Source: Buddleja alternifolia (Eukaryota; Streptophyta; Magnoliopsida; Lamiales; Scrophulariaceae). Taken from it: DNA of 64,000 nucleotides. The position numbers and the translations under genes are program-made. The stretch covers positions 5,022,001 through 5,086,000 of the forward strand of contig CM033404.1 in assembly GCA_019426215.1 (NCBI GenBank), read 5' to 3'. The notes below the pieces were generated by a model, which worked only from the letters and a program-made list of their open reading frames with translations, ran no database searches and was not told the origin of the DNA. Below are positions 48,679-58,728 of this stretch, piece by piece (positions within the stretch are counted from its first letter, which is position 1; each line of letters begins with the position of its first letter).

Positions 48679-49338
48679 CTAGTATGTCGATACCCCATTG
48701 ATCGTACGAGTATGTAATTTTTATCATTTCCATTGGTTTCCCTGGTTGGTGTATCTCATTGGAGTGGAGTTGACACTCTCTGCACTTCTTAACAAATTCG
48801 TAGGCATGTTTAACGATTGTGGGCCAAAAATATCCTTGTCGCGTAATTTTCTGCGCCAGTGATCGTCTAGCTGAATGGTTGCCACAGCTTCCCTCATGTA
48901 TCTCTCTCAGTACGTATGTGGCTTGAGTAGGTGTTAGACATCTTAGGAGTGGTCCTAAGTTCGACCTCTTGTACAATTCACCATCCAAGATAGTGAAACA
49001 CACTGCTCTATTCATAATTCTATGAGCTTCTGTCATGTCGTCTGGCAGTTCATCTTTTGTTAAATACCTAACGATGGGATCTTTCCAACTTGGTTCATCC
49101 TCCATCGTGACAACCGACGCCGGCGGTTTGATCTCCAAATGTTCGGATACTAGAAAGGAAATTTTTCTGCTCGTTAGCCCTGTTATCTAATTAGCAACTT
49201 CAAAAGTGCATTAGCTCTTTCATTCTTCACTCGTGGAATTTGTTGGAGTTCACTCTCGATGAATCCGAACATCAATTCTCTTGTTTTTGCCAAGTATTTT
49301 ATCATCGTCTTCTCCTTTGCTTCATATGTCCCTGCCAC
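48679..49338 (-). pseudogene. Tat integrase: zinc-binding HHCC domain and linker
   Basis: The open segment 49138-48679 holds the H..H..C..C domain (EIHEGSCGNH, then KKCRECQ) preceded by YKRSNLGPLLRCL and followed by WGIDILG at the start of the catalytic core. The upstream linker (49139-49338; FGFIESELQQIPRVKNERAN) carries a stop near 49190. It matches the usual Tat order of second RNase H, linker, integrase. Confidence 0.75.
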
Positions 49339-49740
49339 TTATTTCGCTACTAACTGGGAATCGATCAGGATTTTTATTGATGTTATTCCAAGTTCTTTTG
49401 CCATTTTTAACCCTGCTATAATGGCTTGATATTCAGCCTCGTTATTTGTTACATCAAAATTTAGCTTCAGTGCAAACTCCAAATCTGATTCGTCCGGTGG
49501 CCGTAACCAAATTCCGACCCCCCCTCTTCGCATCATGGACGATCCATCCACATGTAGTATCCATGGCATCGGTGCCTCCACGGTTGCAACAACTTGATTT
49601 GGATCAGCTGTCATCTTAACCAAAAAATCGGCCATGATTTGGGCCTTGACAAATTGACGACTTTGATACTCAATGATAAATTCTCCCAATTCGATAGCCC
49701 ATTTCACTAGCCTTCCTGAAACGTCCAGTTTTTCCAGAAC
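49339..49740 (-). pseudogene. Tat second RNase H (archaeal-type)
   Basis: After VLEKLDVSGRLVKWAIELGE the domain reads WILHVDGSSMMRRGGVGIWL, NFDVTNNEAEYQAIIAGL, IKILIDSQLVAK. These blocks contain the D, E and D positions of the RNase H fold. A second RNase H following the ordinary one is a recognised feature of Tat elements. The frame ends at 49339, where a stop interrupts the usual continuation. Confidence 0.75.
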
Positions 49741-49866
49741 CTGTTGTAAAGGTTGATTCGTTAGAATAATAGTGATTCATGACAAATGCGAATTAGAGAG
49801 TAGGGTCGTAGTATATTAGGACTTGAAAGTTGGTTTGTTCAAGCAAATTCCTTCTGATAGTGATAC
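49741..49866 (-). other. Candidate intron c between the two RNase H domains (126 bp, phase 0)
   Basis: Starts GTATCACTATC and ends TTTACAACAG, with a TTCTAAC branch-like motif. Removal joins IIVLTNQPLKQ directly to VLEKLDVSGR. If retained, a TAA occurs in frame. The exon end AATCAACCTTTAAAACAGGT and the intron end AATCAACCTTTACAACAGGT form a direct repeat across the splice sites, as in intron a. Confidence 0.6.
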
Positions 49867-51289
49867 CTGTTTTAAAGGTTGATTTGTTAAAACAATAATA
49901 TGATGAGATTGAAAATAAGGCTGCAATTTGCGAGCCGCAATCATTAGAGCAAGGGCCCATTTTTCGATCTCCATGTAATTTAGCTCAGCACCTTGGATTA
50001 ATTTACTTATGTAATAAACCGGTCTGTGGTTACCTTTTCGATTTCTTGTACGAGGACAACACTTAACTCAGCTAAAGAGACTACCAGATATAGAAATAAA
50101 GGCTCTCCTATAACTGGTTTGGTCAATAGCGGAGGCGACATCAAGTATGACTTTAAGCTCTAAAAAGCTTCCTCACATTCGTTTGTCCATACGAACTGTT
50201 TTACTTTCCTCAGGATTTTAAAGAAGTGTAAGCCCTTATCCGCGGATTGTGATATAAAACGATTTAAGCTAGCCATTCGACCTGTCACTTTTTGCACTTC
50301 CTTCACACTTTTCGGAGAAGTCATACCCAGAATTGCTTCTATCTTTTCAGGGTTGGCTTCTATCCCTCGTTCCGTAACCATGTATCCCAAGAATTTCCCA
50401 CCTCGCACACCGAAGGTGCACTTGTGCGAATTCAGTTTCATTCCTTATTGTTTCATTATTGCAAAAGATTTTTGTAAGTGAGATAGATGTACTTTTTACG
50501 AGCATATCATCTACGTAAACCTCCATTGTTTTCCCTATCTCTTCTGCAAACATCAGATTCACTAATCTTTGATAGGTAGCCCCCGAATTTCATAAGCCAA
50601 AAGGCATAACGTTTTAACAATAAACTCCTCGGGCTGTGACAAAGGAAGTTTTTTCAGTATCCTCGTTTGCCATCATTATTTGATTGAAGCTTTGGTAGGC
50701 ATCCATCATACTAAGAAGTGTACATTCAGTCGTTGAATCAACTAGTAAATCTATACGAGGCAAGGGGTAAGGGTCTCGAGGACAAACTTTGTTCAAATCA
50801 GTAAAATCGGTACACATTCTCCACTTGTTCCCCGACTTCGGAACAAGGACTACATTAGCAAGCCAATCAGTGAATTGAATGTCATTTACATATCCAACAT
50901 CTAAGAGTTTCTTCACTTCTTCTTCAATGATCATGTCGTGATCGGGACTGAAGTTCCTACGCTTCTGGCGGACAGGCTTCGCAGTCGGGTCGACATTCAA
51001 GCGATGCACAATCACTGAAGGGTCGATTCCCTAAAAGTCTGCAACTTTCCATGCAAAAATATTAGAGTTTTGCCCCAAAAAGTTTATCATGTTCAACTCC
51101 ATTTGCGGACTCATCTGTGCTCCGATCCTGGTTGTCTTCTCTGAGTCTCCTTCAAAAACTTCTATAGTTTTATGCTCAATTGGATGGACTCAGAGGTCGT
51201 CTCTCTTGTGTTTCTTCTCTTGGTTCTGCATAAGAATATGCGTCTCTAGATCGAGTATCTCTACCCTGGTAGCCTCGAATTTCCGCTTC
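49867..51289 (-). pseudogene. Tat reverse transcriptase and first RNase H
   Basis: RT blocks: RMCTDFTDLNKVCPRDPYPL and MMDAYQSFNQI (50614-51015), the catalytic YVDD in EVYVDDMLVKS (50347-50562), then [20 protein letters not shown] and thumb sequence (50160-50441). RNase H I continues as YYISKLIQGAELNYMEIEKWALALMIA (about 50030-49930) and LTNQPLKQ before candidate intron c. Breaks: a stop near 51032, stops near 50590-50630, a frameshift just after YVDD (about 50480) and another near 50030. It is clearly inactive but complete in content. Confidence 0.8.
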
Positions 51290-51641
51290 TTACCAGTATT
51301 GGGCTTTAGGGATAGTATAACATTGTCGAGCTTCGAGCTGATTGCCTCGGACTTCACCAATACTATCCCGAGTTTTAAACTTCATCTTCAAATGCGGAGT
51401 AGAGACAATCGCTCCAAACAAGTTCAACATCGGTCGGCCCACTATCATATTATAAGCAAACGGTGCATCCACCACCAGAAATACCACCCTTTTCGTCTTT
51501 CGCTTCGGAGCGGATCCCAACGATACATCAAGCTTAATTGATTCCATCGGCATGATTTGTGATCCACTGAATCCGACCAATGGTGTACTCACCGGACACA
51601 AGTTCGTCCATCCCAAGTCCATTTGCTGCAACACATTCCAG
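51290..51641 (-). pseudogene. Tat aspartic protease, C-terminal part
   Basis: LVGFSGSQIMPMESIKLDV, then VVFLVVDAPFAYNMIVGRP, which is the conserved second half of retroviral-type proteases in this lineage. The first half with the catalytic DTG lies beyond the inserted MULE at 51651-52879. Confidence 0.8.
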
Positions 51642-51650
51642 AAAATTATA

Positions 51651-52879
51651 GGGTTGTGAAATACGAAACCTGCAGACATCCCCCCTATGTTAAAAGAATA
51701 TCCTGATATGCCTTTGTGTTAATTTTTAGATTGCACACTTTCCCTTTCCGTTAGTCTTCCCTAACTCCGTTAGTCTTCCGTTAGTCCCCTTGTGTTAAAA
51801 AATTTCTGAAAATCAGGAAAAATAGAAAAAAAACCAAAAAATTAGGAAATAATTTATAAATTTAATTATAAATATTCAGCCATTATCAAATAGGCATAAA
51901 AAAATCAAAAATTAAAATAAGAAAAAAAAAACAAATTCAGAACATAATTTTTTTAAAAAAAATGAAATTCAAATTTAAATAATTATATACGTTTTATAAT
52001 TTAAATACAATATATTAATATATATATATATATGTATAGTGTGTATATATATATATACGGTAAAACACAGGCCAAAACCACCATTTTTCCCGTCAAACCA
52101 CCACCACCCTCTACCTGAATCAAAGCCACCACATCCGCCTGAAATCGAAGCCACCAACTCCACCTGATATCGAAGCCACCACCTCTGCCTGATATCGAAG
52201 CCACCACCTTTGCCTGATATCGAAGCCACCACCTCCGCCTGCAAATTCCATTACAACTCCAAGCCCACCGCCAAGCCTCAGACATCCGACTGAAATTGAA
52301 GGCCCACCACAGCCTGAAATCGCAGGCCACCTCCACCCACAAATTCGAGTAGCAGAAAGAGGGGTAGGCGTTGTGTGTGGACGAATGCGGTGTTAGAGGG
52401 GTTTGTACGGCATTGGTGATGTGTGTTGATGGGGGCACCGGAGGTGGGGAGGCGGCTGAGATTAGCTGGGGAAGATGAAGAAGAGGGGTAGGTAGGGGGT
52501 GAGGGAAAGCAAAAAGAAAAAGAAAAGAAAAAGAAAAAGAAAAGAAAAAGGAAGAAGAAAAATGTGAGGATTTTGGGTTTGGATTACCCAAACCCATATT
52601 ATCCTACCCAAATACATCACATCTACCCAAGTTCAATTATTTATTTATTTTTAATTAAAATTGGAGGGATAAAAGAGTCATTTTACAATTTTATTTAACA
52701 CAAAAAACTAAGCTACTCTCAGTCCCAGCTAGTGTACAACACTCTCTGTTAGTTTCTAACGGCGAGAGGTTTTCGTGCAGGATTTTAAAAATCACAGGGG
52801 AGTATCAGGCTATTTTTTTAACACAGGGGGGATGTGTGCAAATTTCGTATTTCACAGGGGTATAAAATATAATTTTCCC
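51651..52879. mobile_element. Mutator-like long-TIR element 4, inserted in the protease gene
   Basis: Perfect 9-bp duplications AAAATTATA (51642-51650, 52880-52888). Termini start GGG; the right one reads GGGAAAATTATATTTTATAC inward, and the left lacks about 20 bp of this. Both share GTGAAATACGAA..TGCA.ACATCCCCCCT.TGTTAAAA, so the TIR is roughly 100 bp. The interior contains a GCCACCACCTCTGCCTGATATCGAA minisatellite (about 52120-52235), an AAGAAAAAGAAAAG tract and poly-purine DNA. There is no transposase; the 198-residue minus-strand frame across it has no domain. Confidence 0.85.
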
Positions 52880-53580
52880 AAAATTATATCCGCTGAACTC
52901 CCTGTGTCTACCAATACTTTGTAGACAGCACAATTCGAAACATCCATCGTAATGACGATAGGATCATTATGTGGTTTCGTCATTCCATCAAAATCACTAT
53001 CATCAAAGGTGATAGGTTCGTCCTTCGATGCGACAAAGATTACATGTATAGTTTCACTTTGATAGTACGAAGATCGAATTTCCCTAGCATGTCTTTTCCT
53101 GGCATTCGAAGACTCTCCGCCCATCGGACCTCCAACTATCATATGAATTTCACCCCTTGTGGCTAGATTTCTGGTTTTATCTCCTTCATGTCGTCGATTA
53201 TCACGATGAGGGTTGTCTTTCTTATGCTGATTATTGTGTCGAAAGTTATCATTCTGAGGTCGATCATTCCCTCGATGATACTCAGGCCTCTGTTGATTCT
53301 CACGTCGTCTTTGGTAACCTCGATTGTATTCCCGATCCTTTGATTTGCTTCGTGAGCGTCTTACCTCTTTGCCGCGGTCTGCCTCAGGGGATCTTACGTC
53401 CGCTAGAGTACGATCAATGAAGTCATTTAGCATTCCACTTCTTATTAGCCGCTCTATTTCATCCTTTAGCTGGAAGCAATCTTCAGTGTCGTGGCCCGTG
53501 TCTTTGTGAAACTCACAGTATTTATGCGGATCTCTGTTAGGCCCTGCTCTCATTTGTTTTGGCCACTGAAGAACATTCAT
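52880..53580 (-). pseudogene. Tat gag C-terminus and protease N-terminus
   Basis: Contains the zinc-knuckle-like YCEFHKDTGHDTEDCFQLK, a long basic Arg/Asp/Asn-rich linker (RSRSKSKDREYNRGYQRRRE) and the protease active site VLVDTGSSADIIL near its end (about 52895-52930). It is cut by the MULE shortly after the DTG. Upstream gag is in another frame, so a small indel lies near 53580-53610. Confidence 0.8.
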
Positions 53581-54793
53581 ATGTTGAACTGCATGCCATC
53601 AATGCTCTACTTCGCGTAGAGTTAAGAGGCGTGTACTGTTCATATTTTACAAATCGACGGGGTCGTTCGTGGTCTCTGTTGGACCGCGACCCTTCGTGTC
53701 GTTCATTGTTCCTGTCCCTTCGATCTTTTTGATCATTCCTGGGAGCAAAATTTTCAGCATATTTCAATAAATTCATTTCTTCTTCATTGATATATTGATC
53801 TGCTAATTCCATAAGACCTTCGTGTTCTCGAGGGGCGCCTCGTGCCAATGTCGACGCGAATGGTCCCTTCTGGAGACCCAACAGCAAGAAAGTCACAATC
53901 AGCTCCTGCGTCAACTCAGGTATGTCCAAAACTTCTTAGTTGAACCGATGTATGAAATCTCATAGGGTCTTCGATACACCTTGTTTCAATCCCATTATTG
54001 CCGAGACTGATTTTTTTGCCTTTTTGTTAATCCCGAAGTGATTTTCAAATTTGCGAACTAACTGTTCCTAGGATACTATGGTTCCAGGCGCCTGGCTTGT
54101 AAACCATTCTAGCGTCCGTCCCGCTAGAGTCGTGATAAATATTCGTGCTTTTACTGCCTCAGACTGTTCCTGCAAAGACATCATCAATTCATATGAGGTT
54201 AGATGTGGTCTAGGGTCGCCGGTACCATCGTACCTCATTAGTTCGGGCATCTTAAAGTTGGTTAAAGGTACTTTTCTCAAAATATCGACGCAGAACGGGA
54301 AGTTTCTAGCCATCAACGGTGTCACATGCCTAAACTTCCTCTTAGGCGCTTCCATTTTTTGACTGGTCATATCCAGCTTCTCATACATATCTTCAATTTC
54401 TGCTCGGGAGAGAGTCAGTTTCTCCTTCGTGGCCTCAGTCGTAGGAGCTTTTCCTTTTCTTTTGCCCAATAGCCCACGACTCTCCACTTCGTCATTTGAC
54501 AGATGCCTCTGCTCTCCATTTTTCTCATTATCACCTTCTTCGCCTATTTGCCTGTGGAACGATCTCCTCGGAGTTGGGGACGAAGGATGCACTTGACCTA
54601 TATTTGGTGTTGTCGGGGTCTGTGCCACAAACCTCCGCAGCATCTCATCCCCATGCTCTTTCAATTTCCGGTTCAACTCCCCCATCATCATTGTGATCAC
54701 TCCTACACTCGTAGTTACATCTTCTCTGTTCGGACCATCGGTGGACGACTCCTCTATCTGCATTTGCTTCAACTTTTGATTCGCAGCGTCCAT
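53581..54793 (-). pseudogene. Tat gag, N-terminal and core region
   Basis: Starts MDAANQKLKQMQIEES at 54793, 55 bp from the LTR. Coiled and charged N-terminal half, then AEIEDMYEKLDMTSQKMEAP, RHVTPLMARNFPFC, RYDGTGDPRPHLTSYE, LEWFTSQAPGT, and ELTQELIVTFLLLGLQKGPF with LARGAPREHEGLMELADQYI: the retrotransposon gag core. A TAG near 54068 and two or three further stops near 53935-53965 break the core. Confidence 0.8.
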
Positions 54794-54826
54794 ACCTGAA
54801 ATTATACCCAACAACCCAAAGTAAAG

Positions 54827-54845
54827 GTTCCCACAGACGGTGCCA
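54827..54845 (-). other. Primer-binding site of the Tat element
   Basis: Same TGGCACCGTCTGTGGGAAC as at 42730-42748, two bases inside the 5' LTR. Confidence 0.65.
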
Positions 54846-54847
54846 AC

Positions 54848-56140
54848 TGATTTAGGTTTGATTGGTAGATCCTCTCTATCTCAGTCTGGGTCAAGTCGCA
54901 CGACTAAACGAGGTGAAAATTAGATTATAGACTGCACTTAGATGATACTAAGCTGCCTACGTACCCACTTGAGGATCAAGTCTAATGTAGTTCGGGTACG
55001 AGATACGCTTCCAGAGCTAAGAACCCAAATTTGTATATAAGGAACTTGCTCTCAAGTCTATAGTAGAAAATCAGATTGTGAACCTTTATTACTTGTTTTG
55101 AGATCATATTTATAGATGTCCATATGGTACGAATATTATGGTGATAGTTGATCACGCCACGTGTAGTTAATAAATGGTTCTGATCCCGGGTCACACTTAA
55201 GGTTACGGGTCGACCCTATTTGATCCCCTTAGAGACACGCGGATCCTTCGAACCTAATACCAGAGCCTAATTTGCAATTGACAAGGCTAGATTCGTATTT
55301 ACTTTCACTACTCACTAGCCTCGTATTAATGACTGACCTGAGAGTTTTGGCGAGGTAGATCAACATCACCAATGGGCATTGTTTTAAAAGGCAGTCTCGG
55401 GACGCGCCAGGGGCGTTGCTGAAACGTCCGGGGCAACAGGAGGGGGGCGTAGGCGTACGCCCAATCAATTGGGGCATACGCCCCGTGCAAAAACGTGCCC
55501 AGTCCTTGGGCGTACGCTCAATGTATTTCATGTCCATATGGTATAATTTTAGGCCTAAATTGATTTTTTTTCAATTTCCAATATAAAACCCACTTAAACT
55601 TTTTACATGTTCTATTCTTTTAGTAAAAATCCATGGCCTACTTATTCAATTAAATCAAACATTAAAAAAAAAAGCTGCAAGAGCAACACAACTTAATGCT
55701 CGAGTATTGAGAGCCAAAGATGAAGATAATGATCTTAATAATGAGACTTTTGATAGTGATTAAGTAAATTAGTGTTCGTTAACTATTATTTTAAATATTT
55801 ATTTTGCGTAACGCTAGAATTTGAAACAATTATTTGTCTATCTTGATTGTTTTTGCAAGAGTTGAGCTTGGACTTTTAGTTTGCATGGTTGAATATATTA
55901 TTATTTTTAACGGTCTCTATCTTATTTTTTTTACTTAATTTTATCCTTCAATTTTATAATTTTTCGCTAATTTAAATTAATTCTTAACATTATATTATAT
56001 TTTTTTAATGCTAAAAAAGCAAAATTTGCGGGGCATACGCCCTGCCTTGTGGGACATAAAACGCCCCGCCCCTCGTCTTAGCCTTTTAAAACACTGCCAA
56101 CGTGTAAACGAACGACCCAAGACCCAACTTTGGTATATCA
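54848..56140 (-). repeat. 5' LTR of the Tat element, interrupted by a hAT-like insertion
   Basis: From TGATATACC (56140) to AAATCA (54848). Without the 720-bp insert it is about 570 bp and aligns with 42751-43350, missing two small blocks. It has the same TATAAATA box (near 55115) and R-U5 motif. The base after its outer end begins CTTAT. Confidence 0.85.
55377..56096. mobile_element. hAT-like non-autonomous element in the LTR
   Basis: Termini CATTGTTTTAAAAGGC and, inverted, CAGTGTTTTAAAAGGC, typical hAT ends. The 8-bp flanks CCAATGGG and CCAACGTG match at 6 of 8; the intact LTR reads CCAACGGG at this site. Subterminal GGGCGTACGCC-type repeats sit near both ends (GGCGTAGGCGTACGCCC at about 55446, GGGGCATACGCCC at about 56030), as in hAT elements. 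The interior is AT-rich; the short stretch GCTCGAGTATTGAGAGCC is not enough to call a transposase. Confidence 0.75.
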
Positions 56141-56719
56141 CTTATATTATATATCTACGTATATAATACTTATATCTCCTGTATATTGTAATTTTATAAT
56201 ATTATATATATATGTATATTAGATATTATACTATGTAGGGACAAGACTTACTTCCAAAGAGGGATAGCGATTATGGAAGATTTACTGGACCTAATGCAGG
56301 GAGTAGTAAATCGAGGTCCCCCCAGTTTCTCACAAGGATACTTTTGCAAGGGTTTCCACGGATTCACTTACTTTTTTCACAGTTTAGTAATCCGTCAATG
56401 AGATTAAATTATTGAGAATTTTCATACAAACGACTAAAACGCCTAACACAACGGCTTAACACGGAAACAATATGAATTTATTTTCAACAATTCAATTTTA
56501 GCCAGTTTACTAGACCAACCCATGAGAATCCATACCATATCATAATCCCTTTTTGGAACGTATCAATCTATGTTTTTTAAAGAAGAATCATGAGGTTTAG
56601 ATATAATTTAACACAAAAGGATTTAGCCTATTAGGCTCATCCTTAAACTAAAATTGAAATTAAAATAACAAACTGAAATATAAAAAGTAAAGATAAAAAC
56701 TTACAGGAAAATTGCTTCT
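56141..56719. other. AT-rich spacer between Tat LTR and viral copy
   Basis: TA-rich repeats at 56141-56235, then unremarkable sequence that may be the viral leader region. I looked for a tRNA-Met-type primer site (TGGTATCAGAGC on the minus strand) and did not find one. Confidence 0.5.
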
Positions 56720-56842
56720 TTTATTTCTTCAAACTTGAATTTGTACAAGAATATGAAAGTTTTATATCTAGAGAGGGAGAGAGAACTTGTATACAAACTT
56801 GGGCTTAGTTCCAGCTTACAAAGGCCAACCCCTCTATTTATA
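56720..56842 (-). promoter_or_regulatory. Pararetroviral promoter and poly(A) signal
   Basis: On the minus strand a TATAAATAG box (56842-56834), followed by a GAGGGGTTGGCC region, lies 114 bp after the last viral ORF. An AATAAA (56725-56720) lies about 110 bp further on. A promoter shortly followed by a poly(A) signal after the last ORF is the arrangement used by caulimovirids to make a terminally redundant RNA. Confidence 0.55.
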
Positions 56843-56956
56843 GAAATTGGAGGCGGCGGATTTCAAAAATAATTATACATAATTTTTACTATTTACACAG
56901 TGAACAGTACTATGCATGATATTTTCACTATTCCAGATAATTTAATATTTATCCAT

Positions 56957-58333
56957 TTATTTTATCTGCTTAGATTTTCCACGGTGCACATTTTTTTTGA
57001 GATTTTCCATGATGTCATCAAAATTGTATTCTATGGACACGTCATTAGGGTCTTGTGCATCTTGAAAATTAATGTCTTCAAAATTATTGCCTTTGGATGA
57101 TGTCATGGAAGTATCACTTCTTGTGTCTTCTATCCAATTTGCCATTAATTTTTTCTTCATGTCTTGTAGATATTTCTCTATCAATTGCTCTCGGGAAGTT
57201 GTTCCTTCTTGCTTCTGTAATTGTTGAAAAATTGATGTGATATCTATACTTGGAGACTGCATTCTTTGTTGTTTCTTCTGATAGAGTTTCTTGTATTCAG
57301 AAATCTTTTGCTCCATTTTGTTGATTGTATCCAGACAATTTATTTCTTTGGTTTCTGGATGCTCCATTATCATCTTCTCCCAAAATTTTGTATATGAAAG
57401 TCGCATTATAGTAGGAATATCATCCTCATCACGCTCAACTTGGGGAATCCATTTCCATATCCATGGAATGGAGAATTCAATAAAAAAGTGGAATGTGTCA
57501 ATTTTTTCTATTTTGTTAGATTGGGATATTTCCATAATTTTAGGAGAATAAGTTTTCCATTCTTCAAATAGTCCTTTAAGGGGCTCTGGTAAAATTTCAG
57601 ATTTAGGACCATAAAATTTCCACCATTTAAGGAACCAATTTGGTATAGATTGGTTATAAACCTCTCCACAAATTTTTATGAACCAAGTATGACTATGGTT
57701 CAAGTTTTCATATAAAAAGACTTTTTCAAAAGAATTTACATAATCCCAATAATTATATTTAATAGGATTGTTATTGAAATAAAATATTTTTTCTTTGAAT
57801 GGAGATATTCCCCAATTTTCAATAGATATAATCTTTTTGATAATAATTTTGGGAAATTTATAAATTTCCTCATTACTGCCACTATGATAGTGGTTTATTT
57901 CACACAATCCACCATTTTGGAGAATATTTTCATAGTATTGCTGGAATTTATAACTTCCAAAAGTATCACTATTAGTGTTTAGATATCTTTCAAGTAATTC
58001 TCAGGGTTTATTATCCTTTTTCATATCATTTTCAGTAATAAAGAGTATGACTCTTTTTTGATCATTTTGTATATAGCCCACATTATGGACATCTGCTTCT
58101 TCCTCTTCATTTCCTACAATTTTTGAGTAGGATGGAGAAGCATGTGTATTACCCTCTTTTTGTTTCTTAAATTCAAGAAATTCCCTATATAAGGGATCTT
58201 GTCCTAATGAAAGATCAGCTGCTATTAGCGTCTTTCTTCCTTGTTGAGTCAAAATATTATTTTGACCTCTTCCTCGGCCACCTCTACCTCTATAAGAGGA
58301 GAGTCCTCTTCCTGAAGATTGCATTCCTGACAT
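56957..58333 (-). pseudogene. Viral downstream ORF of unknown function, one internal stop
   Basis: One frame of about 458 codons, interrupted only by a TGA at 58003-58001. The start (58333) is followed by a Gly/Arg-rich RG stretch (YRGRGGRGRGQNN), then a charged region. The second part has Trp-rich blocks (NWFLKWWKFYGP, FSIPWIWKWIPQ) and a coiled-coil-like stretch (INKMEQKISEYKKLYQKKQQ), and it ends in a basic tail. Downstream ORFs of unknown role occur in several caulimovirid genera. I recognise no domain. It begins 15 nt after the preceding ORF, so both are probably read from the same RNA. Confidence 0.65.
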
Positions 58334-58347
58334 ATTAAAAATCTTTT

Positions 58348-58728
58348 TTAAGCAGCAAGCCTGTTAAACAAGCTATTTATGACTTGTAATTCCCATGATA
58401 AACATTCATCAATGTGCTTTAAAGCACTACTCCTGTAGCTTAGATGTTGACGTTGAAATTCAGGAGAATTTACTTCATTTTTCCAATAATTAAGGCTTTT
58501 CAAGAGATAGTATCTTCTAATTTGGAGCCTTTTTATGCTATGAGGATGTCCATATATTTTTATATAATAAGGATCATGAATTGGATCAGGAACCCCAATT
58601 CTTCCTAAATAACGACGATGTCGAGGTAGAACATAATATACTAAACAACCATATAAGTTGTGAACATATAATTTGGACATTGTGTGTTTACAGGAATATT
58701 CTGAAAATTTGGATCCTGCAAAATTCAT
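58348..58728 (-). CDS. Small viral ORF, unknown function (126 codons)
   Basis: Intact frame whose ATG overlaps the polyprotein stop (ATGA, 58728-58725), as expected for coupled translation. The product is basic and aromatic-rich (RHRRYLGRIGVPDPIHDPYY, RLQIRRYYLLKSLNYWK), with no signal peptide or membrane segment that I can see. I do not recognise the family. It is the only complete unbroken ORF of the viral copy, although its short length makes that less remarkable. Confidence 0.6.
   Translation of the reverse strand: MNFAGSKFSEYSCKHTMSKLYVHNLYGCLVYYVLPRHRRYLGRIGVPDPIHDPYYIKIYGHPHSIKRLQIRRYYLLKSLNYWKNEVNSPEFQRQHLSYRSSALKHIDECLSWELQVINSLFNRLAA

Larger units (their letters stand above)
42751..56140 (-). 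mobile_element. Tat-lineage Ty3/gypsy LTR retrotransposon with antisense gene
   Basis: Order on the minus strand: LTR (56140-54848), PBS, gag, protease, RT, RNase H, a second RNase H, integrase, an antisense gene (plus strand 44757-47242), a repeat-rich 3' region, polypurine tract, LTR (43350-42751). Dual RNase H and an extra antisense ORF before the 3' LTR are marks of the Tat lineage. It is dead: there are stops and frameshifts in gag and pol, a MULE in the protease and a hAT in the 5' LTR. No target duplication can be tested because the 3' LTR runs into another copy. Confidence 0.85.

Noticed and set aside
52001..52597. 198-codon minus-strand frame within MULE 4
   Set aside because: Made of a purine tract and a GCCACCACCTC minisatellite; no recognisable domain.
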